A DNA stretch of 37,065 bases from DASVAL01 sp035649575 (lineage in GTDB: Bacteria > Planctomycetota > UBA1135 > UBA2386). Positions within the stretch are counted from its first letter, which is position 1. Every line of letters starts with the position of its first letter. The notes under the pieces were generated by a model. It searched no databases. It saw nothing but the letters and a program-made list of their open reading frames with translations, and was not told the origin of the DNA. Of this stretch, positions 30,478 to 37,065 are shown piece after piece. The DNA lies in NCBI GenBank assembly GCA_035649575.1, contig DASRJH010000081.1, positions 1 to 37,065 on the forward strand, written 5' to 3'. Made by a program: the position numbers and the translations under genes.

Positions 30478-32514
30478 TCAGTGCAGGCGTTGGCCCGGCC
30501 GTGCCCCTGCATCGGGCGAGACCAGGAAGACCTCGCCGTCGGTTCCGGCCGCGACGACCATGCCTTCGCTGACGCCGAACTTCATCGTGCGTGGAGCCAG
30601 GTTGGCTACGACGACCACGAGTCGGCCGACGAGCGCTGCCGGCTCGTAGGCGCTCTTGATGCCCGCGAAGACGTTGCGCGTCTCCGTACCACCGAGGTTC
30701 AGCGTGAGCCGCAGCAACTTCTTGGCTTCGGGCACGGCCTCGGCGGCGACGATGCGCGCGACGCGCAGGTCGACCTTCTGGAAGTCGTCGATCGTGATCT
30801 GGGCTGCGATCGGTTCCTTCGCCAATGCGTCCGCGCCCGTGGCGCTGGCGGTCTTTGCGGGCGCGACAGGGCCCGGTACTTCGGCGGCGCTCGCGGCGAA
30901 GATCTTTGCGACGTTCGGCTCCTCGATGCGCCCCATCATGTGCTCGAACTTCGCGACCTTGGTGCCGACGCGCGGTGTTGCGGCGAGATCCCAGCGCGAA
31001 AGGCTCTCCTGCAGCAGCTCGCCGGCCTTGCGCGCGAGCTCCGGCAGCACGGGTGCCAGGTAGATCGCGATCTGGCGGAACAGATTCAGGACCACCGTGC
31101 ACACGTCCTGCAGTTCTCTCGCTCGCTTGCTGTCCTTCTTGATCGTCCAAGGCGCCTTCTGCTCGACGTACTCGTTGGCCGCGTCGGCCAGGGTCATGAC
31201 GAGACGCGTCGCTTCGCGGTAGTCGCACGACTCGTAGGCCTGGGCGATCGCATCGCCGGCCGCCGCAGCGCGCGCGAACAGACCGCCGTCCGCGGGATAG
31301 GAAGCCGACAGCCCCGTGGTTTCGACGAACCGCGCGGAACGGCTCGCGAGGTTGACGACGCGCCCGACAAGGTCGCTGTTCCACTTGCCGACGAACTCGG
31401 CCGTGTTGAAGTCGAGGTCGTCGATCTTGCTGCTGAGCTTGCTCGCGTAGTAGTAGCGCAGCCAGCTCGGGTCGAGGTGCTGCAGATACGTAGCGGCGGT
31501 CACGAACGTGCCGCGCGACTTCGACATCTTCTCGCCATTGATCCGCAGGAAGCCGTGGATCTGCACGCGCGACGGCAGCTCGAAGCGCGCCACCTGCAGC
31601 AGTGCCGGCCAGAACAGCGTGTGGAAATACGTGATGTCCTTGCCGAGGAAGTGCACGATCTCGCACTTGTCGCTGCGCCACCAGTCGTCGAGCGACTGGC
31701 CGGTGCGCGCGCACCACTCGGCCGTGCTCGCGATGTAGCCGATCGGAGCGTCGAACCACACATACCAGAACTGTCCGGGCGCGTCGGGGATCGGAAAGCC
31801 GAAGTAGGGTGCCGGGCGCGAGACGTCCCAGTCCTGCAGCGGTTTGTCGAGGAAGTAGCCGGCCAGATAGTTGGCCACCTCGGGCTGCAGCGCGCCGCTC
31901 GTCTGCGTCCACTTGTGCAGGAATGCCTGCAGCGGCTCGAGCTTCACGAACAACTGCTGGCTCGGACGCAGCTCGGGCACGGCCCCCGAGTGCACGCTGC
32001 GCGGGTTCTTGAGCTCCGTCGCCGCATAGGTCGAGCCGCAGACCTCGCAGCTGTCCCCGTATTGATCCAATGCACTACAGCGCGGGCATTGACCCTGCAC
32101 GAAGCGGTCGGCAAGGAACGTCTTCTGCACCGGGTCGTACAGCCGCTCGACGGAGCGCGCGACGACGAGACCTGCCTTGCGCAACGCGGCCCAGATGTCC
32201 TTGCAGAGGTCGTAGTTCGTGCCGCTGTTCGTCGAGCCGTAGTGGTCGAACGAGATGCCGAACGCGGCGAAGTCGCGCTGGTGCGCGATGGCCATGTCGC
32301 CGATCAACTGCTCGGGCGTGCGGCCTTCCTTCTGGGCGCGGATCATGATCGCGGTGCCGTGTGTGTCGTCGGCGCACACGTAGGCGATCCGATGGCCGCG
32401 CAGGCGCTGGAAGCGCACGAAGATGTCGGTCTGCAGATACTCGACGAGGTGACCGAGGTGGATCGGCCCGTTCGCGTATGGCAGTGCACTGGTGACCAGG
32501 ATCTGGCGTGGCAT
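30478..32514 (-). CDS. metG: Methionyl-tRNA synthetase
   Basis: 678 residues, the long dimeric form. It charges tRNA-Met with methionine. The class I catalytic core has the HIGH-type motif HLGH (19-22) and KMSKS in GEKMSKSRG (329-333). The zinc knuckle has two CxxC pairs (Cys143/146, Cys156/159), and the WYVWFDAPIGYI segment lies between. The alpha-helical anticodon-binding domain (~400-550) contains NRVVNL-like WNSDLVGRVVNLASR. The C-terminal ~105 residues are a tRNA-binding EMAP/Arc1p-like domain (IDDFQKVDLRVARIVAAEAVPEAKKLLRLTLNLG), joined by an Ala/Pro linker. Start ATG at 32514; the upstream neighbour ends 34 bases away. Confidence 0.97.
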   Translation of the reverse strand: MPRQILVTSALPYANGPIHLGHLVEYLQTDIFVRFQRLRGHRIAYVCADDTHGTAIMIRAQKEGRTPEQLIGDMAIAHQRDFAAFGISFDHYGSTNSGTNYDLCKDIWAALRKAGLVVARSVERLYDPVQKTFLADRFVQGQCPRCSALDQYGDSCEVCGSTYAATELKNPRSVHSGAVPELRPSQQLFVKLEPLQAFLHKWTQTSGALQPEVANYLAGYFLDKPLQDWDVSRPAPYFGFPIPDAPGQFWYVWFDAPIGYIASTAEWCARTGQSLDDWWRSDKCEIVHFLGKDITYFHTLFWPALLQVARFELPSRVQIHGFLRINGEKMSKSRGTFVTAATYLQHLDPSWLRYYYASKLSSKIDDLDFNTAEFVGKWNSDLVGRVVNLASRSARFVETTGLSASYPADGGLFARAAAAGDAIAQAYESCDYREATRLVMTLADAANEYVEQKAPWTIKKDSKRARELQDVCTVVLNLFRQIAIYLAPVLPELARKAGELLQESLSRWDLAATPRVGTKVAKFEHMMGRIEEPNVAKIFAASAAEVPGPVAPAKTASATGADALAKEPIAAQITIDDFQKVDLRVARIVAAEAVPEAKKLLRLTLNLGGTETRNVFAGIKSAYEPAALVGRLVVVVANLAPRTMKFGVSEGMVVAAGTDGEVFLVSPDAGARPGQRLH

Positions 32515-32548
32515 CGTGCGCAGAGGCTAGCTCCGGACCGGCGCGCGA

Positions 32549-33400
32549 TCACGCTGCTGCTCGTTTCTCGAAGTGCAGGTAGGAGGCGGTCGCCGCGACC
32601 GTGGCGACGCCGGCGAGCACGAGCACGTTCACGAACGGCACGGCCGCAGCCAGCTGCATGCCCGCTCCGGTTCCGAGTGCGCGCCAGCGGTTCTGCCACA
32701 GCAGGCGCAGGCGGGCGCGCAGAGTGTGGCCGCGGGCCGCCATCGGCGGTTCGAACCAGACGATGGCCGCCGACGCGGCGCCGGCTGCGACCACGATCGG
32801 CAGGCCGACCCAGGGCACCAGCGAGACCAGCAGTACGACGGGCAGCGCGGCCGTCGCGAGCGCGAGGATGCGGATCCGGTCGCGAAACCTCAGCAAGCCA
32901 TCCGGCGCAGAAGGCCGGCTCGCCTGGCCGAGCATGCGCAGTTCGGTCGCGACGCGCAGCGGCTCGTGCACGGCGCCGGTCAGCACGTCGAGCAGCGGCG
33001 GACCGAGCAGCAGCCACGTGCACAAGAGCCAGAGGTGGCGAGCCGCTTCGGCGCGTCCTGCGCGCAGCCCGTCGAACAACCACCACGTGCTGCCCGTGAT
33101 CGCGGCATACCACGGCGCGAGCAGGAACCAGCCGCCGAGCAGCAGCAGCACGAACGCGATCGCGTTCGCGGCGATGGGCCAGCGCAAGAGGCCGATGAAC
33201 TCCCTGCCGTGCAGAAGCGCGAACACCGCCTGGTGCACATCGCGCAGACCGCGGTAGACGTCGGCGAGGCCGAGACCGCGGCCCGCGCGCGCCTCGTCGC
33301 GACCAGAGAGCGCGCGTGCCACGCCGCGGCATCGCAGGCACGGCTCGTTTTCCTCGAGGTAGCCGCAGCAGGGGCAGCGATTGGCCGTGTTCGTCGTCAC
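32549..33400 (-). CDS. Zinc-ribbon plus EI24/CysZ-like membrane protein
   Basis: 283 residues from the GTG at 33400, chosen because it places a zinc-ribbon at the extreme N-terminus (Cys9, Cys12, Cys21, Cys24: CPCCG and CLRC). After an Arg-rich linker come the features of the EI24 family (PF07264): GLRDVHQAVFALLHGREFIGLLRWPIAANAI, several hydrophobic helices (about 75-100, 122-142, 178-215), and the closing PFVNVLVLAGVATVAATASYLHFEKR, like the family's conserved end. CysZ members import sulfate, but most EI24 proteins are uncharacterised, so transport is only possible. It lies 34 bases upstream of metG in the same direction and is probably cotranscribed. Confidence 0.72.
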   Translation of the reverse strand: MTTNTANRCPCCGYLEENEPCLRCRGVARALSGRDEARAGRGLGLADVYRGLRDVHQAVFALLHGREFIGLLRWPIAANAIAFVLLLLGGWFLLAPWYAAITGSTWWLFDGLRAGRAEAARHLWLLCTWLLLGPPLLDVLTGAVHEPLRVATELRMLGQASRPSAPDGLLRFRDRIRILALATAALPVVLLVSLVPWVGLPIVVAAGAASAAIVWFEPPMAARGHTLRARLRLLWQNRWRALGTGAGMQLAAAVPFVNVLVLAGVATVAATASYLHFEKRAAA

Positions 33401-33484
33401 GCGCGTGGGGGCACCTGGGATTGCTTTCCTTGCCGGTGCAGCGCCTCTATCCTGCGCTGGCGACCGGCTCCTGCCAACGCATCC

Positions 33485-34654
33485 ATGAGCGATCCCTACA
33501 AGGCACTCGATTTCTACAACGTCGACGAACTCTGGTCCGACGAAGAACGCATGATCCGCGACACCCTGCGCTCCTGGGTGTCGGACCGCTTCATGCCGAT
33601 CATCGAGGAGCACAACCGCGCGGCGACGTTCCCGAGTCACCTGATCCCCGAGCTCGGCGAGATGGGCGTCTATGGTGCTTCCCTCACGGGCTACGGCTGT
33701 GCCGGTCTCTCGCCGATCGCGAGCGGCCTCATTTGCCAGGAGCTCGAGCGCGGCGACTCGGGCCTGCGCTCGTTCGTGTCGGTGCAGGGTTCGTTGTGCA
33801 TGTATCCGATCTGGGCGTTCGGCAGCGAAGAGCAGAAGCAGCGTTACCTGCCCAAGATGGCCAAGGGCCAGCTCATCGGCTGCTTCGGTCTCACGGAGGC
33901 CGACTTCGGCAGCAACCCGGGCGGCATGCTGACCAAGGCCGTGAAGGACGGCGATCACTACGTGCTGAACGGCAGCAAATACTGGATCACGAACGGCAGC
34001 GTCGCGGACGTCGCGGTGGTCTGGGGCAAATGCGAAGGCACGATCCGCGGCTTCCTCGTCGACAAGGGCACGAAGGGTTTCGCCGGCAAGGGCATCAAGA
34101 ACAAATTCTCGCTGCGCGCGTCGGACACGAGCGAGCTCGTGTTGCAGGACGTGCGCGTGCACAAGTCGCAGCTGCTGCCTGGCGTCGAAGGCATCAAGGG
34201 CCCGCTGGCCTGCCTGACGCAGGCGCGCTACGGCATCGCGTGGGGTGCGGTCGGCGCCGCGCAGGCGGCGTTCGACGAGGCGTGTCGCTACAGCAAGATC
34301 CGCATCCAGTTCGACAAGCCGATCGCGCGCTTCCAGCTCGTGCAGAACAAGCTCGTCTGGATGGCCGCCGAGATCACGAAGGCGCAGCTGTTGTGCTGGA
34401 GGCTCGGCAAGATGAAGGAAGCCGGCACGATGCAGCACTACCACGTGTCGATGGCCAAGCGGAACAGCTGCTGGATGGCGCTCGAGTGTTGCCGGCTCGG
34501 CCGCGACATCCTGGGCGCCAACGGCATCACCGACGAGTACCAGATGATGCGTCACATGTGCAACCTCGAGTCGGTCATCACCTACGAGGGCACACACGAC
34601 ATCCACGGCCTCATCATCGGGCGTCAGCTCACCGGCGAAGACGCGATCCTGTGA
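33485..34654 (+). CDS. Acyl-CoA dehydrogenase, glutaryl-CoA dehydrogenase type
   Basis: 389 residues, a full acyl-CoA dehydrogenase. FAD-site features are GCFGLTEADFGSNPGG and YWITNGSVADVAVVW, and the catalytic base is Glu368 in ITYEGTHDIHGLIIGRQLTG. It resembles glutaryl-CoA dehydrogenase beyond the general family: GLRSFVSVQGSLCMYPIWAFGSEEQKQRYLP keeps the arginine (Arg95) and serine (Ser99) that bind the glutaryl carboxylate in the human enzyme. That enzyme oxidises and decarboxylates glutaryl-CoA to crotonyl-CoA in lysine and tryptophan breakdown. No electron-transfer flavoprotein genes are nearby. The stop overlaps the next gene's GTG. Confidence 0.88.
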   Translation: MSDPYKALDFYNVDELWSDEERMIRDTLRSWVSDRFMPIIEEHNRAATFPSHLIPELGEMGVYGASLTGYGCAGLSPIASGLICQELERGDSGLRSFVSVQGSLCMYPIWAFGSEEQKQRYLPKMAKGQLIGCFGLTEADFGSNPGGMLTKAVKDGDHYVLNGSKYWITNGSVADVAVVWGKCEGTIRGFLVDKGTKGFAGKGIKNKFSLRASDTSELVLQDVRVHKSQLLPGVEGIKGPLACLTQARYGIAWGAVGAAQAAFDEACRYSKIRIQFDKPIARFQLVQNKLVWMAAEITKAQLLCWRLGKMKEAGTMQHYHVSMAKRNSCWMALECCRLGRDILGANGITDEYQMMRHMCNLESVITYEGTHDIHGLIIGRQLTGEDAIL

Positions 34655-35784
34655 GCGCAGCTGGCGCAGCGCGAGGCCAACACCGGCTCCGGCTGCTGCA
34701 CGTGCTCGCCGAGACGGGCTTCTCGGGCGGCGAAGCGCAGCTGCAACTGATCCTCGAACACCTGCAGCGCGCGGGGCACCACAACGAAGTCGTGCTGGCC
34801 AGCAAGGCCGCGTTCGCGGCCACTGCGCGCGCCCTCGGTGTGCCCGTCCACGAAGCACCGCTGCGGCGATGGTGGCGTCCCGATCTGTGGCCGCGCTTGC
34901 GCGGCATCTACCGGCGTTCGGCGCCGGACGTGATCCACTTCGCTTGCGGGCGCTCGCTGCTTCTCGGCGGGCTCGCGGCCTTCGGCGTGCGCGCGAAGAA
35001 GGTCGCGATCCGCCGCATCGACTATCCGATCCGTCCCGGCCTGCTCGGTGGTTTCCGCTACACGCGGCTCTGCGACCACACGATCGCGATCTGCGACGCG
35101 ATCCGGCAGCGGTTGGTCAGCGCGGGCGTGCCACAGCAACGCATCACGCTCGTCTACGACGGCATCGACCCGTCACCCTGGACCGGTCTCCAGCAACACA
35201 AGACGGCGGCGCGCACGCGGCTCGGCATTCCCCAAGACAGTCAGGTGATCAGCTGTGCGGGCGTGCTGCGTCCGCGCAAGGGCCAGCACGTGTTGATCGA
35301 CGCGTTCGCGCGCCTCGCGAACGAGCGGCCGAAGGCCGTGCTGCTGCTCGCCGGCGGCGGCAGCGAGCAGGACAGGCTGAAAGCGCGCGCCGCAGCGCAC
35401 GGCCTCGGCTCGCGCGTGATGCTGCCGGGTCGGGTGCAACCCGTGCACGACGTCTATGCGGCCGCGGACCTGTTCGTGATGCCGTCGTTCCACGAAGGGC
35501 TCTGCAATGCGTGTCTCGAAGCGAGCTTCGCTTCGCTGCCCCAGGTCGTCTCGGACGCGGGCGGCAACGCCGAGATCGTCAGCAACGGCGTGACGGGTGC
35601 TGTCGTCGGCAAGGGCGACGTCGACGCACTGGCACGTGCGATGGCCCACTACCTGCAGAACCCGGCGATCGCGGCGGCGCACGGCGCTGCGGGTCGTGCG
35701 CGCAGCCTGAAGCTGTTCACCGCGGACCGTCTCGGGCCCGAGGTCGAAGCGGTGTTCGCGGCGCTGCGCGCCACGGGGGCATGA
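34651..35784 (+). CDS. GT4-family glycosyltransferase
   Basis: 377 residues from the GTG overlapping the dehydrogenase stop. The N-terminal Rossmann domain opens with RLLHVLAETGFSGGEAQLQLILEHL (the GG-E-x-Q motif of GT4 enzymes). The C-terminal domain has SCAGVLRPRKGQHVLIDAFARL, VLLLAGGGSEQDRLK, VMLPGRVQPVHDVYAAADLFVMPS and the donor-sugar block FHEGLCNACLEASFASLPQVVSDAGGNAEIV. GT4 members retain sugar configuration and often act on cell-surface polysaccharides or LPS. A lipooligosaccharide or capsule role is plausible given other LPS genes in the window, but the donor and acceptor are unknown. It converges with the propeller gene. Confidence 0.9.
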   Translation: MSAAGAARGQHRLRLLHVLAETGFSGGEAQLQLILEHLQRAGHHNEVVLASKAAFAATARALGVPVHEAPLRRWWRPDLWPRLRGIYRRSAPDVIHFACGRSLLLGGLAAFGVRAKKVAIRRIDYPIRPGLLGGFRYTRLCDHTIAICDAIRQRLVSAGVPQQRITLVYDGIDPSPWTGLQQHKTAARTRLGIPQDSQVISCAGVLRPRKGQHVLIDAFARLANERPKAVLLLAGGGSEQDRLKARAAAHGLGSRVMLPGRVQPVHDVYAAADLFVMPSFHEGLCNACLEASFASLPQVVSDAGGNAEIVSNGVTGAVVGKGDVDALARAMAHYLQNPAIAAAHGAAGRARSLKLFTADRLGPEVEAVFAALRATGA

Positions 35785-35798
35785 GGAACGTCCTGCCC

Positions 35799-37065
35799 TC
35801 ACACGCCGATCACGCGCATGCGCACGCCGGCACTCGTGACGAAACCGAGTCCCGACGGATCGGCCACCATCGCCCACTGCGCGAACAACAGGAACCCGTT
35901 CAGCAGCGGAGCGACGGGCAACGTCACACTGACCGGGCCCGGCGGCGCGCTTGCGAACAGCACGTCCAGGCCGACGCGCAGGTAGCAGCCCGGCGCGCCG
36001 AACGCAGTCAGTTCGAGCGGCAATGGGATGCCTTGCCAGATCGTGTCGGAGAACCCGAACACGAGCACGCCGATCGGTGCCGCCGTGCCGCTCACCGACA
36101 CCGTCACCGAACTGCCGATGCGCGGCGTCCCGTCGACGGCAATCACCGGCACGCCCGCGATGCCGGCACAACCTGCCCCGACGGTAGTCACCGGCACAAC
36201 GAGCTGCACCAGACCGAGCCGAGCCGTACCGCTCAACGCGAGCCACAACCGGCCGCGGCTCCAGTCGGTCACCATGTGGCGCACGATCGCACCCGCCGTC
36301 GGGATCGGGATGGTCGCGAACTGCTGCGCGAGCGGATCGAACGCGATCATCGCGTTCGTGCCGGCGGCGTGGAACCAGATCCGGCCGTCGGTGCCCAGCG
36401 AGATGCCGTAGGGTCCCGGCGGAGTGTCGGGGGCAGGCCACTCCTGCAGCGCGCCCGTGCTCGGATCGAGCCGGCCGAGGTAACCGCGCTGGTAGTCCGT
36501 GAACCACACGAGACCGTCGTTGGCCACGGCCAGCCGGCGCGGCCGCGCACTCGCGCTCGGCAGCACGAAGAGCTGCAGCGCACCGGTCGTCGTGTCGACG
36601 CGGCCCAGCTTGTTGGTGCCGAACAACGCGATCCACAGCGAGCCATCGGGGGCTGGCGAGAGGCCGTACGGCAGCGAGCCGATCGGCGCCGGATAGACCT
36701 GCGTGACACCGGTGCCCGGATCGAACCGCCCGTAGGTGTTGTTGGTCTGCGCCGTGAACCAGATGGCGCCCTGATGTGCGACCGGCGTGTGCGGTCGGTT
36801 CGCAGTTGCCGGCAGCACGAACTCGGTGATCGCACCCGACGCAGGATCGACACGGCCGAGTCGGCCGACGCTCTGTGCCGTGTACCAGACATAGCCATCG
36901 GGGGCCGTGCAGATTCCGTGCGGGCCGGAGCCAGGCGTTGGCGTCGGGAAGTCGACGACTGCGCCGCTGCTCGGATCGACTCGCCCGATGTAGCTGTTGC
37001 TCTGGTCGGTGTACCAGGCGAAGCCGTCGGCGGTGAAGGTCGGATCGTGCGGGAAGGCACCGGGC
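35799..37065 (-). CDS. Virginiamycin-B-lyase-like propeller protein, 5' end outside window
   Basis: About 422 residues are visible. The frame remains open to the window edge, so the N-terminus is missing. The visible part is a beta-propeller of repeats such as GFAWYTDQSNSYIGRVDPSSGAV, GYVWYTAQSVGRLGRVDP, GAIWFTAQTNNTYGRFDPGTG, GSLWIALFGTNKLGRVDT and GLVWFTDYQRGYLGRLDP, the Vgb/SMP-30-like type. Vgb itself linearises streptogramin B, but most relatives are secreted proteins of unknown role, so resistance should not be assumed. The last ~125 residues (from VGAGCAGIAGVP to MRVIGV, with GAPGCYLRV and GFLLFAQWAMVADP) form a separate Cys-containing beta module I associate with exported planctomycete proteins. 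Confidence 0.8.
   Translation of the reverse strand, partial: PGAFPHDPTFTADGFAWYTDQSNSYIGRVDPSSGAVVDFPTPTPGSGPHGICTAPDGYVWYTAQSVGRLGRVDPASGAITEFVLPATANRPHTPVAHQGAIWFTAQTNNTYGRFDPGTGVTQVYPAPIGSLPYGLSPAPDGSLWIALFGTNKLGRVDTTTGALQLFVLPSASARPRRLAVANDGLVWFTDYQRGYLGRLDPSTGALQEWPAPDTPPGPYGISLGTDGRIWFHAAGTNAMIAFDPLAQQFATIPIPTAGAIVRHMVTDWSRGRLWLALSGTARLGLVQLVVPVTTVGAGCAGIAGVPVIAVDGTPRIGSSVTVSVSGTAAPIGVLVFGFSDTIWQGIPLPLELTAFGAPGCYLRVGLDVLFASAPPGPVSVTLPVAPLLNGFLLFAQWAMVADPSGLGFVTSAGVRMRVIGV

Noticed and set aside
35799..36818. A complete propeller gene starting at the methionine at 36818
   Set aside because: Propeller repeats continue in the same frame upstream of 36818 to the window edge, so this methionine does not start the gene.
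35799..37065. Streptogramin B resistance by the Vgb-like protein
   Set aside because: Only the repeat type matches. The extra C-terminal module and the missing N-terminus do not support a resistance lyase.
1..37065. CRISPR arrays, IS elements, prophage or integrase genes
   Set aside because: No regularly spaced repeats, transposase or integrase motifs were found. The only repeats are short in-gene or stop-codon repeats.

Overview
This is a GC-rich, gene-dense bacterial chromosome segment, most likely from the Planctomycetota or a close relative. The evidence is indirect. There is lipid A/LPS machinery (LpxK, an LpxL-type acyltransferase, a GT9 transferase and a Kdo-kinase-like protein). There are many exported proteins and lipoproteins of no known function. 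The last gene is a beta-propeller protein whose C-terminal module I associate with planctomycete secreted proteins. There is no ribosomal RNA, phage, IS element or CRISPR array, so no taxonomic marker proves this. Coding genes have strongly GC-biased third positions. Many neighbours are joined by 4-base ATGA/GTGA stop-start overlaps, often with GTG starts.

Layout. 1-3601: a 5'-truncated unknown gene followed by three exported proteins (YdjY-like, lipoprotein, KD-rich tail). 3682-6523: fabD, lpxK and an LpxL-family acyltransferase as one tight unit linking fatty-acid initiation to lipid A. 6531-9707 (minus): a CPA1 Na+/H+ antiporter downstream of a DEAD-box RNA helicase, then a 669-base stretch without a convincing gene. 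10377-13015: tRNA-Arg(UCU), a subtilisin-type lipoprotein and an overlapping small lipoprotein that resembles PrcB. 13021-15428: a TSR3/DTW-superfamily protein and a GT9 heptosyltransferase-like gene on the minus strand, divergent from a Kdo-kinase-like gene. 15452-18174 (minus): a lipoprotein D-aminoacylase-type amidohydrolase and an exported unknown protein. 18661-23336 (minus): a CMD/AhpD-like protein, an HDOD protein, the glycine-cleavage genes gcvT and gcvH with a lipoate-attachment enzyme, and a TPR-like protein.

23588-29906 (plus) is the most striking part. It is a five-gene block built around a Ras-like MglA GTPase and an MglB-type Roadblock protein. The GTPase carries a Pro/Ala-rich linker and a C-terminal membrane helix. 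Upstream lie a 1069-residue transmembrane protein (PATAN/DUF4388, TPRs, one membrane helix, PEGA-like region, PQQ-like propeller), a TPR-Roadblock protein and a stand-alone Roadblock protein. The layout suggests a membrane-anchored GTPase switch that could connect periplasmic sensing to cytoplasmic positioning or signalling.

30300-30362 holds a 20-residue lysine-rich gene with its own Shine-Dalgarno and intrinsic terminator. 30478-33400 (minus) holds metG and a zinc-ribbon/EI24 membrane protein. 33485-35784 (plus) holds a glutaryl-CoA-dehydrogenase-like gene and a GT4 glycosyltransferase. 35799 to the window end (minus) is the 3' part of a virginiamycin-B-lyase-like propeller protein.
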